From Anaerolineales bacterium (lineage in GTDB: Bacteria > Chloroflexota > Anaerolineae > Anaerolineales > Villigracilaceae), in the NCBI GenBank assembly GCA_014860745.1, contig JACZJC010000064.1, positions 1 through 64,000 of the forward strand: a stretch of DNA of 64,000 nt, in the 5' to 3' direction. Below the pieces are notes generated by a model. The model saw only the letters and a program-made list of their open reading frames with translations. It was not told the DNA's origin and made no database searches. Numbering within the stretch: the stretch's first letter is position 1; every line of letters starts with the position of its first letter. This document shows positions 52,313 to 60,121 of the stretch, one piece after another. A program made the translations under genes and the position numbers.

Positions 52313-55300
52313 ATGTCAGCCATCCCCGTAAGCAAAACAAAGATCATCCCACCGCGCCGACGTGACGAACTCCTTGCCCGCAAACGTCTGCTGGATATGC
52401 TGTTCGATGCGTTGGATAAAAAGCTGGCGCTTGTTTCCGCCCCGGCGGGATACGGCAAAACCTCCCTGTTGATCGACCTAGTCGATCAAAGTGAATTACC
52501 CTGCTGCTGGCTGGCTCTCGATGAACTGGACCGCGACCCGCAGCGATTTGCGGCATATTTCATCGCCGCGCTGGCGGAGCGTTTCCCGAAGTTTGGGAAT
52601 CAATCCATAAATGCGCTGGAGAATATGTCCTCCTTCGAGCAGGATATGGAACGCCTGCTGGTGACCATCTGCAACGAGATCATCGATAAAATTCGCGAGC
52701 ATTTCATTTTTATCCTGGACGATTTCCATTTGCTGGACGGCGTTCAGCCCATTCAAAACTTCATCAACCGCTTTATCCAGTTGATGGACGAGAATTGTCA
52801 CCTGGTCATTTCGTCGCGTATTCTCACCAGCCTGAACGATCTCCCGCGTTTGGTGGCCCGCGAGCAGGTAAGCGGCTTAAGTTTTTTGGACCTTGCCTTT
52901 CAACCGCAGGAACTGCAGGCCCTGCTTGCACAAAACAATCATTTGCATATCTCCGATGAGCAAGCCAGCCAATTAATTGCGGAGACCGAAGGGTGGATCA
53001 CCGGCCTGCAGTTTTCAGGTTCGGATATCCTGCCACGGAATTCAACCAGCCTGGTCACCGATGGCGGCGCGACCCTGTCCGATTATCTCGGCCAGCAGGT
53101 GTTGGAGCAGCAGCCTACCAAATTACAGGAATTTATTTTACGCACCGCCCTGTTCGAGGAGTTCGATGCATCCATTTGCGAAATGACGCTTGCCCCGTTT
53201 TATTCGAAAAAACAGGACTGGCAAAAATGGATCAAGACCATCTCCAACAACAACCTGTTTGCCCTGCCTGTTGGTGCGGACGGGAGATGGCTGCGCTATC
53301 ATCACCTCTTTCGCGATTTTATCCGCGCGCGGTTCGAGCATGATCGCCCGCAGGAAGTGATGCCGATCCTCACCCGCCTCCAAGCCGCGTACGAAGCGAT
53401 GGATGAATGGGAGAAGGCGCATTACATCTGTAAGAAATTCAACGATGTCAATCTGCTGGCGGAGATGATCGAGCGTTCGTCAACGCCCATGTTCCAGCGC
53501 GCCATTGTCACCCTCGAAACCTGGCTCAACGAGCTGCCCCCGTCCATCCTTCGGAACCGGCCAGGCCTGCTGTCGATCCGCGGAGCCATCATTTATACAA
53601 AAGGAGAGGTACGCGAAGGGCTGGATTTGCTGAACAAGGCCGAGCAGATCTATCGCAGCGAAAAGAACGCCTCCGGGCTCAATCTGACGCTTGTCCGCCG
53701 CGCGACAGCCTACCGCTACCTTGGAGATTACACCGCATCCCTGCGTGACGCGGAGGAAGTGATCGAAGCCACCGAAGCGAGCGATGAGATGCAGCTGCTT
53801 TATGCCGACGCTCTGCGCCTTAAGGGATTGGTTTTATTTCGCCTGGGGAACGCGCGTCAATCCATCCCCTTTTTGGAACGGTCATTAGAACTCTGCCAAT
53901 TAAACGATAAGACCAATGTCCCGGTCCTTCTTATGGAAACAGGCATGGCTTACCGCGCCACGGGGAATTTTCCAGACGCGCGTAGTTCCTATGAAAAGGC
54001 GCTTCATATCTGGAGGCGAAGCGGGAACCTTACATGGCAGGCCAACCTATTGAACAACATGGGGGTTATGTATCATATCCAAGGAGATTACGAAAAAGCC
54101 GCCTTTGCCTTTGAAGAGGGCTTGCTCTGCGCCCAGCGCAGCCGTTATGCCCGCCTTGATATTTTGATTTCGATCGGGCTTGGTGACCTGTTCGCTGAAT
54201 TGGAAGATTTCAGCATGGCGGAGCAAAATTATCGTTATGCTGCCGAAGCCTTTCAAGGTATGAATGACAGTTTCCTTTCCCACTCGTTGAGCTTTGCTAA
54301 AATAAACATGGCGTTATCAAAAAAAGACATGCCTGCTGCCCGTGGCCTCCTTGAAAGTGCAAAAAGTTCGATGGGAAAAAACCGGTCGAATTACGAGAAC
54401 GGCTTTCTAAGCCTGCTAAAAGGTCGCCTATATCTGTTGGAGGGTGACGCCGGCAGCGCGGAGCGGGAAATCAAACATGCCGAAACTTATTTTTTGGAAG
54501 ATGGCCGCGACCTTGAAGTATCGATCACCCGTCTGTGGCTAGCCGCAGCTTCCTGCCAAAATGGCGAGACCACCGAAGCTGTCAAACTGATAAAGGACTT
54601 ATATGGGGATCGCGGCCGCGTTCCCCACGCGGTTTTGGTGGCTGTTCATCAAGCCCGCAATTGGCTGGGCGGGCTGCAAAAGGAAACTGAAAACGTTCGT
54701 GTGATACGCGACTTGTTTGCGCAGGCGGACCGCCTTGCGAACCGCATGCCGGATATCCGTCGCCAACTACGGCGCCAGGCCCGCGTGGTGCAGGGGCCAA
54801 TTCCCCACCTTACCATTCAGGCGTTCGGGCAGGCAACCGTTAGTTTGGGCGGCAAACCATTAACCCTATCCGACTGGCAGACCCAATCTGTTCGCGATCT
54901 TTTCTTTTATTTCCTGACGACTAACAAACCGATGACCAAGGAACAAATCGGCGAGACCCTCTGGCAGGATCTTGATGATCCCTCAAAACTGAAGTTGAGG
55001 TTTAAGAACGAGATCTATCGCCTGCGCAAAGCGGTGGGGCAGGAAGCGATCACCTACAAGGATATTTATTACTCCTTCAACCGCAGGCTGGATTACGAAT
55101 ACGATGTGGAAGCTTTTGAGTCCCACCTTGCCAGCGCCAAAGCGGCGGAAAACACGCAGGAAAAGATCGAATTTTTCCAAAAAGCTGTGGATTTGGTCAA
55201 AGGACCGTATCTCAACGATGTGTATGCTGATTGGGCCATGCACGACCGTGAACGGTTAAATCAGGCATATCTTAATGCGCTTGCCTCCCTGGGAAAATTG

Positions 55301-55531
55301 TATCAAACCAATGCCGAGCCTGAAAAAGCGCTGGAGGTTTGTCAGCGGGCCATCCACTATGAGCCGGCGTTTGAAACTGCATACCAGATTTCCATGCAGG
55401 TCTACCACCGTCTCAGCGACCAGGCCTCCATCAGACGCACATACCAGGCCTGCGTCGATGTGATGAAACGCCAATATGGGATGTCCCCTTCCAGGGAAAC
55501 CGAGGAGCTTTACCGGACTTATTCAAAATAG
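52313..55531 (+). CDS. STAND ATPase regulator with TPRs and C-terminal BTAD (MalT/SARP-like)
   Basis: 1072 aa. The N-terminal MalT-like NTPase has Walker A APAGYGKTS (residues 43-51) and Walker B FILDDFH (D136, D137). A long TPR region spans about 400-800, a winged-helix DNA-binding domain about 835-930 (LFFYFLTTNKPMTKEQIGETLW), and a bacterial transcriptional activation domain follows to the end. Such STAND regulators oligomerise on an inducer, then bind DNA. It stands upstream of a 47-aa peptide, a DUF5317 protein and an NHLP-type small protein, so it probably controls them. A terminator follows. Confidence 0.9.
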   Translation: MSAIPVSKTKIIPPRRRDELLARKRLLDMLFDALDKKLALVSAPAGYGKTSLLIDLVDQSELPCCWLALDELDRDPQRFAAYFIAALAERFPKFGNQSINALENMSSFEQDMERLLVTICNEIIDKIREHFIFILDDFHLLDGVQPIQNFINRFIQLMDENCHLVISSRILTSLNDLPRLVAREQVSGLSFLDLAFQPQELQALLAQNNHLHISDEQASQLIAETEGWITGLQFSGSDILPRNSTSLVTDGGATLSDYLGQQVLEQQPTKLQEFILRTALFEEFDASICEMTLAPFYSKKQDWQKWIKTISNNNLFALPVGADGRWLRYHHLFRDFIRARFEHDRPQEVMPILTRLQAAYEAMDEWEKAHYICKKFNDVNLLAEMIERSSTPMFQRAIVTLETWLNELPPSILRNRPGLLSIRGAIIYTKGEVREGLDLLNKAEQIYRSEKNASGLNLTLVRRATAYRYLGDYTASLRDAEEVIEATEASDEMQLLYADALRLKGLVLFRLGNARQSIPFLERSLELCQLNDKTNVPVLLMETGMAYRATGNFPDARSSYEKALHIWRRSGNLTWQANLLNNMGVMYHIQGDYEKAAFAFEEGLLCAQRSRYARLDILISIGLGDLFAELEDFSMAEQNYRYAAEAFQGMNDSFLSHSLSFAKINMALSKKDMPAARGLLESAKSSMGKNRSNYENGFLSLLKGRLYLLEGDAGSAEREIKHAETYFLEDGRDLEVSITRLWLAAASCQNGETTEAVKLIKDLYGDRGRVPHAVLVAVHQARNWLGGLQKETENVRVIRDLFAQADRLANRMPDIRRQLRRQARVVQGPIPHLTIQAFGQATVSLGGKPLTLSDWQTQSVRDLFFYFLTTNKPMTKEQIGETLWQDLDDPSKLKLRFKNEIYRLRKAVGQEAITYKDIYYSFNRRLDYEYDVEAFESHLASAKAAENTQEKIEFFQKAVDLVKGPYLNDVYADWAMHDRERLNQAYLNALASLGKLYQTNAEPEKALEVCQRAIHYEPAFETAYQISMQVYHRLSDQASIRRTYQACVDVMKRQYGMSPSRETEELYRTYSK

Positions 55532-55620
55532 ATCCCGTTCCTGCATTAAACATTAATCCAGCAGTTGACTTCAACGGATTGACCTAAAATCCGTACCAGT
55601 TTGTAAAATTTTCGGCAGAG

Positions 55621-55673
55621 AAGCCCGATTCAATCCTCGAAGAACGATTTTTGGGGTGAATCGGGCTTTTTTT
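55621..55673 (+). terminator. Terminator after the STAND/BTAD gene
   Basis: AAGCCCGATTCA / TGAATCGGGCTT arms with a 24-base loop and a T-run. Followed by two direct copies of TTTTGAAGCCTG (about 55670-55695). Confidence 0.85.
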
Positions 55674-55754
55674 GAAGCCTGTTTTGAAGCCTGGGGGGGA
55701 GTATCCTAAACGCATCGTACTAAAAACCTCAAGATGTTCAAACAGGAGTTTCCC

Positions 55755-55898
55755 ATGAAAAACAAATTTAACCTCGCAATCGTGTCCCTTTCCAAGATCA
55801 ACCGCCAGCACATTCAACTCTTCTTCGTTCTGCTTACCCTCACCATGCTGGTACTCGGCGCTGGCGCTCCGGAAGATGGTGGCGGAAATACCCGCTAA
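55755..55898 (+). CDS. 47-aa hydrophobic small peptide
   Basis: Short gene, ATG 55755 to TAA 55898, with AGGAG at 55743-55747. A basic N-terminus (MKNKFNLAIVSLSKINRQH) leads into a single hydrophobic helix (about 21-36), then a small polar tail GAPEDGGGNTR. Its stop overlaps the DUF5317 start (TAATG), so they are coupled. The layout fits a secreted or membrane-bound signal peptide precursor, or a small regulator. No family recognised. Confidence 0.7.
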   Translation: MKNKFNLAIVSLSKINRQHIQLFFVLLTLTMLVLGAGAPEDGGGNTR

Positions 55899-56488
55899 TG
55901 ATTCTGGCCCTCGCGGTTGTTGCGGGGCTGCTGGCTGGTTTGGGGTGGGCGCGTTGGCTCAACCGCCCATACCAGCCGCCGGAATTGAATTTTCTCTGGC
56001 TGGTATTCATTGCTTTTTTACCGCAGTTCGTTGTATTTTACCTGCCGGGAACACGCCAACTTATTTCAGATCGCTGGGTTGCACTGCTTTTGCCGCTTTC
56101 CCAGGCCTTACTTTTGACCTTTGCCTGGTTGAATCGCCGCCAGCCCGGGATGATGATCCTCCTGATCGGAACGGCGCTCAACCTGACGGTCATCGCAGCG
56201 AACAGCGGATTCATGCCCATCAGCCCGCAGACGGCCAGCCGCTTGGTCTCTCAGGAAGTTTTGGATGATATCCAGCCCGGTGAACGGTTCGGCACGAAGG
56301 ACATTCTCCTGCATCCGCAGGAAACCCGCTTCGAATGGCTTGCGGATCGTTTTCTCCCCCCGGCCTGGTTCACCTACCAGGTGGCTTTCAGTATCGGCGA
56401 TGTATTTATCGCCATCGGTGTCTTTTGGTTGTTGGCCCGCCAGGAAATTTATCAGAATAAACTATACCCACAAGGAAAAACAATATGA
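55898..56488 (+). CDS. DUF5317 membrane protein
   Basis: 196 aa with about five hydrophobic helices and a repeating LLAGLGWARWLNRPYQPPELNFLWLVFIAF-like start as in DUF5317 members. A central loop has NSGFMPISPQTASRL, another pattern of that family. Coupled upstream to the 47-aa peptide and downstream (4-base overlap) to the NHLP-like gene. In this setting it might export or sense a peptide, but this is inference. Confidence 0.75.
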   Translation: MILALAVVAGLLAGLGWARWLNRPYQPPELNFLWLVFIAFLPQFVVFYLPGTRQLISDRWVALLLPLSQALLLTFAWLNRRQPGMMILLIGTALNLTVIAANSGFMPISPQTASRLVSQEVLDDIQPGERFGTKDILLHPQETRFEWLADRFLPPAWFTYQVAFSIGDVFIAIGVFWLLARQEIYQNKLYPQGKTI

Positions 56489-56757
56489 TCTCGCCGCTTG
56501 CTTACCACCCCCAAATGAATATCGGCATGGAACCAGCCCCCGAATCGACTGATTTGAGCCGCATCTTTGCCGCCGCTGTCGTTAATCGTCAATTTTGCCA
56601 GATGCTCCTGCAGGATCCTTATACCGCCCTGCAGAAAGGATATCTTGGCGAAACTTTTTCACTCCGCAAGGAAGAGATCGACGCCATCGTTTCGATCCGC
56701 GCAGAATCACTGACCGACTTTGCCAGGCAGTTGGGCAGTGTTCTTGCCAGCCAATAA
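56485..56757 (+). CDS. NHLP-clan (Os1348-like) small precursor-like protein
   Basis: 90 aa. The core LSRIFAAAVVNRQFCQMLLQDPYTALQKGY then LRKEEIDAIVSIRAESLTDFARQL matches the short Nif11/NHLP-leader-like pattern (xxDPxxAL...LTxEEIxxL) of the Os1348 family, whose members often act as RiPP precursors or leader-like proteins. It has no obvious core peptide with Cys or Gly-rich end; the C-terminus is GSVLASQ. Coupled to DUF5317 by a 4-base overlap. Confidence 0.65.
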   Translation: MISPLAYHPQMNIGMEPAPESTDLSRIFAAAVVNRQFCQMLLQDPYTALQKGYLGETFSLRKEEIDAIVSIRAESLTDFARQLGSVLASQ

Positions 56758-56776
56758 ACCGGCTCCCTTCTGTGAA

Positions 56777-57730
56777 ATGCATTCGGACCTCGCCTTGAAT
56801 GATCTCCCCAATCCGGAACAACGCCTGGACGCCATTTTCCAGGCTTTCGACGGTTTAATGTTGGTGATGGATAACACTGGAAAGATACTGGACTATAAAG
56901 CCGGTAACGGTTCGCAATTGAACATACCGGTTCAAAAAAAAACGTCAGTCAAGTTTCAGGATTTCGTCCCCGCGGATGTCTGGCAGAAATACAGGCAGGC
57001 GCTTCACGAATTGCACAATGGCAGCAAAATGGCTCTGTTTGAATACATGCTTGAGGTATTGAAGGACAAATTCTGGTACGAGTCCCGCCTTGTCCCCTTT
57101 GCCAATAACCAGAACATCATGTTCGTGCGGGACATAACCAAATACAAACAGACTTCGGACGATGAAATCACCCTGGCCTACGATAGAACCATCGAAAGCT
57201 GGTCGCGCGCGCTTTATCTTCGAGACCAGGAAACCGAAGACCATACCCGCCGGGTCACCGACCGTACATTAAACCTTGCCCGCCGAATGGGACTGCCGGA
57301 AACGGACCTCATTCATATCCGCCGCGGATCCATCCTGCATGATATCGGCAAGGTGGCCATTCCCGACAGCATCCTCTTCAAGCCTACTTCGCTAACGGAA
57401 GAGGAATGGATAATCATGCGCCGCCATCCTCTCATTGCCACTGAGATCCTGACGCCGATCCACCACCTTAACCTCGCGCTGCCAATTCCACGCTCGCATC
57501 ACGAAAAATGGGACGGGAACGGTTACCCGGACGGACTGGCTGGCGAATCCATACCGCTCTTTGCACGCATCTTTGCCTTTGCAGATGTATACGATGCCCT
57601 CACCTCCGATAGACCCTATCGCCGCGCATGGTCACGGGCGGATGCGGTTGCCCATATCATCGAGAAATCCGGTGCTCATTTTGACCCTTCCATAACACCT
57701 GTATTCATCAGGATGGTTTCGGAAACCTAG
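56777..57730 (+). CDS. PAS domain plus HD-GYP phosphodiesterase
   Basis: 317 aa from ATG 56777. No Shine-Dalgarno; an upstream TTG in the previous gene is the alternative. N-terminal PAS-like domain (LDAIFQAFDGLMLVMDNTGKILDYKAG), then HD-GYP: LHDIGKVAIPD, HHEKWDGNGYPDGL and FAFADVYDALTSDRPYR. All key metal residues are present, so it may hydrolyse c-di-GMP. There is no receiver domain. Being 19 bases after the NHLP-like gene, it is likely part of the same transcript. Confidence 0.88.
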   Translation: MHSDLALNDLPNPEQRLDAIFQAFDGLMLVMDNTGKILDYKAGNGSQLNIPVQKKTSVKFQDFVPADVWQKYRQALHELHNGSKMALFEYMLEVLKDKFWYESRLVPFANNQNIMFVRDITKYKQTSDDEITLAYDRTIESWSRALYLRDQETEDHTRRVTDRTLNLARRMGLPETDLIHIRRGSILHDIGKVAIPDSILFKPTSLTEEEWIIMRRHPLIATEILTPIHHLNLALPIPRSHHEKWDGNGYPDGLAGESIPLFARIFAFADVYDALTSDRPYRRAWSRADAVAHIIEKSGAHFDPSITPVFIRMVSET

Positions 57731-57783
57731 ACCTGCTTACCGGCGTATCAGTGGCTGCAAGGGGAATACGATACGAACTGGGG

Positions 57784-57817
57784 TACACGCTGAGGATAAC
57801 TCGGCGTGTAATTTTTA
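57784..57817 (+). terminator. Terminator of the peptide/HD-GYP operon
   Basis: TACACGCTGAG / CTCGGCGTGTA arms (one G-T pair) with a GATAA loop, then ATTTTTAAT. Confidence 0.82.
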
Positions 57818-57840
57818 ATCCCTCCAGCAAGGAAACCGAA

Positions 57841-58779
57841 TCAGGTAGAGGGAGGCGGCTGCGATTTGGAAATATTCCCCGCCGCTTTACTATTTTTATG
57901 CTCCCAATAGGAAACACTCAAATACGCCCCAAAAAGAAAGATCAGGCTGCCCACATACGCCCAGACAAGAAAGGCAATGATGGCGGCCACTGTTCCATAC
58001 ACGAGGTTGGAGATGGATATATATGTGGCAACAAAAGACAGAAAGGTTTTCTTCGCCATTTCCCAAAGCAGACCGGCACCCATTGCGCCGGGAATCACCT
58101 CACGCCAGGTAGATCTTCCATGCGGGAGCATCATATAGACCGCCATGAACAACGCAACATCCAGAAGAATGGTCAACACCAGGCTGATCTCTCCACGGAA
58201 CGGCAGGATCTGATCCGGCAGCCAGAAACGCAGGTTGGAAAGGATGCTGCCCGCCAGCGAGATCAAAAACAAAGCCGGCCCTACAAATGCCAGCACAAAA
58301 AGAATCGCCAGCCCGCGCCGTTTCCATGCTGCCCTGCCCTGCCTGCCGCGCCAGATTTCATTCAAGGTGTGGGTGAGTGTGTAAATCACCGAGGAAGCGG
58401 ACCACGTCAAACTGATCAAAGCAATGCCGCTGACCGGCCCGCGCGCCCGAATGATCTGGTCGATATTATCTCCCAATAACTGACTTAACGCCGGGGCGAG
58501 GAACTCCAACCTTTGAACGATAATGTGCTGGTCCATGGCCGGGCCAAAACTGAAACTTGCAATGGAAATACTCAACAGGATTAAGGGAAAGAGCGAAAAA
58601 AGCGAAAGATATGCGATCGCCGAAGCCATAATCGTTGTATCAGGTTTTAAAGTCCGCTGCGCGGCAACCCACACCACCCCCAGCCAGCCGCGTGAAAGGA
58701 CGTTCAATTCACGCGCAATTCGCATGAAGCGCTGTTCGATCAGCTTCCAAAAATTCGGCTTGGCGGACGGGGGTTTCAC
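57841..58779 (-). CDS. YihY/BrkB-family membrane protein
   Basis: About 312 aa with six TM helices and family blocks TIMASAIAYLSLFSLFPLILL and AIIAFLVWAYVGSLIFLFGAYLS. The ribosome-binding site AAAGGAG (58792-58786) touches ATG 58785 with no spacing, while GTG 58779 has the normal 6 bases. I therefore favour the GTG start; the ATG start would only add two residues. Function is unclear (once called RNase BN in error). A last polar tail (SKAAGNISKSQPPPST) follows the last helix. Confidence 0.88.
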   Translation of the reverse strand: MKPPSAKPNFWKLIEQRFMRIARELNVLSRGWLGVVWVAAQRTLKPDTTIMASAIAYLSLFSLFPLILLSISIASFSFGPAMDQHIIVQRLEFLAPALSQLLGDNIDQIIRARGPVSGIALISLTWSASSVIYTLTHTLNEIWRGRQGRAAWKRRGLAILFVLAFVGPALFLISLAGSILSNLRFWLPDQILPFRGEISLVLTILLDVALFMAVYMMLPHGRSTWREVIPGAMGAGLLWEMAKKTFLSFVATYISISNLVYGTVAAIIAFLVWAYVGSLIFLFGAYLSVSYWEHKNSKAAGNISKSQPPPST

Positions 58780-58861
58780 GTTCATCTCCTTTTGGACAAA
58801 TAATATGACTCTAAAAATTTGTGTTCATCCAAATTTTTCGTGTCTAGGTATGATTGGTTCA

Positions 58862-59995
58862 TTATACTTTTCCTCCTTTTGGATTACGCCTGCTCCACCA
58901 TATGGCAAGGATTACGGCGACCCCAACGGTCAGCACGCCCGGAATACGAAGGGTCAGCCAAGAATGATACTCCAAAAAGAACCAGCCCCAGAGCGGGCCA
59001 AGCGGGACGAATGCAAAGAATATCCATCCATCGGAGAGCCATAATCGTCGATAGGCGTACCACAGGTTGTCTGGAACGATATGCGCCCCAAGGGCGCTCA
59101 TGAAAAGGGGCAAGCCTGTAAGCAGGAATTGAAACCACACCGCAAACCCGAACTGTAAATAATGCGCGATCAAGTGGATGGCGAACACCGCGAAATAACC
59201 CACATGGAATCCGATATATGCTCCCTGGTGAACATAAAGACGGATTGCCGGTTTGTTGGATATTTTTTTCTTTTTCCAGAATAACTGATCCTTTGTATTA
59301 ACCATTGCGCCGATTATTAATGGGAGAATGACGCTTCCGCTTGCAAAGAAGACCATTGACTGTACGGCGCTATTTTTTGTGGGAAAAGGCCATTGCAGGG
59401 ACGGGAAAATCAGCCAGTAGGTTATCAGCCAAATCCAGAGCCAGATCAACATTTTCAATACGTGAAAAATCGTCCACCGGCTTGTTGCCCTGTTTATAAG
59501 GATAACAACAATACGAGGCCATGCGGGGGGTGGACCTTCGTTTGCTTCACTCAATATTTTTTGATATTCATCGGGGGAGTTGAAGAAAACATTATTCAGC
59601 ACAAACTCAAAGTTTAATGGTTGTCTTTTTAAGGGAAGTGTTTCCGTTTCAGGGAGGACTTCTTGAATTCCTTTTGGAAAAACCTCGTTCAATTCGCTCT
59701 CGTTAAGGGCGCGATAGTTTCCAACTTCAAGCAGAAGGTTTGCCTCCGCGGGAGATTTGATCCCCCCATGCCGCTTTAGGATTTTTATCAAACTGGCTAA
59801 TACCAGGCGGTCGCTGACTGCAATTTTGCTTTTATTTCGTTCCCAGTCGCTGATTGCCGCTCCGCTGTAGCGTATCCCCATTTCTTCATACAAAAGTTCA
59901 CCCAGCTTTTGCTGGGTAAGTCCTCGTCCTGTCTCTGGATCGCGACATTGCAGGCGGAAGACGCGAAGGTGTTTTCCGAAACTAGAAGCAGTCAT
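58862..59995 (-). CDS. XRE-type HTH fused to a multi-TM membrane domain
   Basis: 377 aa. The N-terminal XRE HTH (residues about 8-75: GLTQQKLGELLY...YSGAAISDWERNKSKI) is followed by a linker, then four or more TM helices in the C-terminal half (LIWLWIWLITYWLIFP...). A membrane-bound one-component regulator is likely. It lies directly after the ComP-like kinase gene on the same strand (127 bases between), so it could be part of that signalling locus, but the link is not proven. The ligand is unknown. Confidence 0.78.
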   Translation of the reverse strand: MTASSFGKHLRVFRLQCRDPETGRGLTQQKLGELLYEEMGIRYSGAAISDWERNKSKIAVSDRLVLASLIKILKRHGGIKSPAEANLLLEVGNYRALNESELNEVFPKGIQEVLPETETLPLKRQPLNFEFVLNNVFFNSPDEYQKILSEANEGPPPAWPRIVVILINRATSRWTIFHVLKMLIWLWIWLITYWLIFPSLQWPFPTKNSAVQSMVFFASGSVILPLIIGAMVNTKDQLFWKKKKISNKPAIRLYVHQGAYIGFHVGYFAVFAIHLIAHYLQFGFAVWFQFLLTGLPLFMSALGAHIVPDNLWYAYRRLWLSDGWIFFAFVPLGPLWGWFFLEYHSWLTLRIPGVLTVGVAVILAIWWSRRNPKGGKV

Positions 59996-60121
59996 TGTCC
60001 AGAACTCGGGTTTAAGGGATGCTTAAGAAAATTCAAGCAATTGCCGATGGCTTTCCTGGCAAGGCAAATGTAAACTGGAAGCGTTGCAGGTATCTGTTCT
60101 TTAACAATAAAATAGGTCTTT

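Noticed and set aside
56485-56757. NHLP-like protein as a nitrile-hydratase subunit or a complete lanthipeptide precursor
   Set aside because: It has only the short leader-like core and no Cys/Ser/Thr-rich core peptide; no LanM or YcaO enzyme is nearby.
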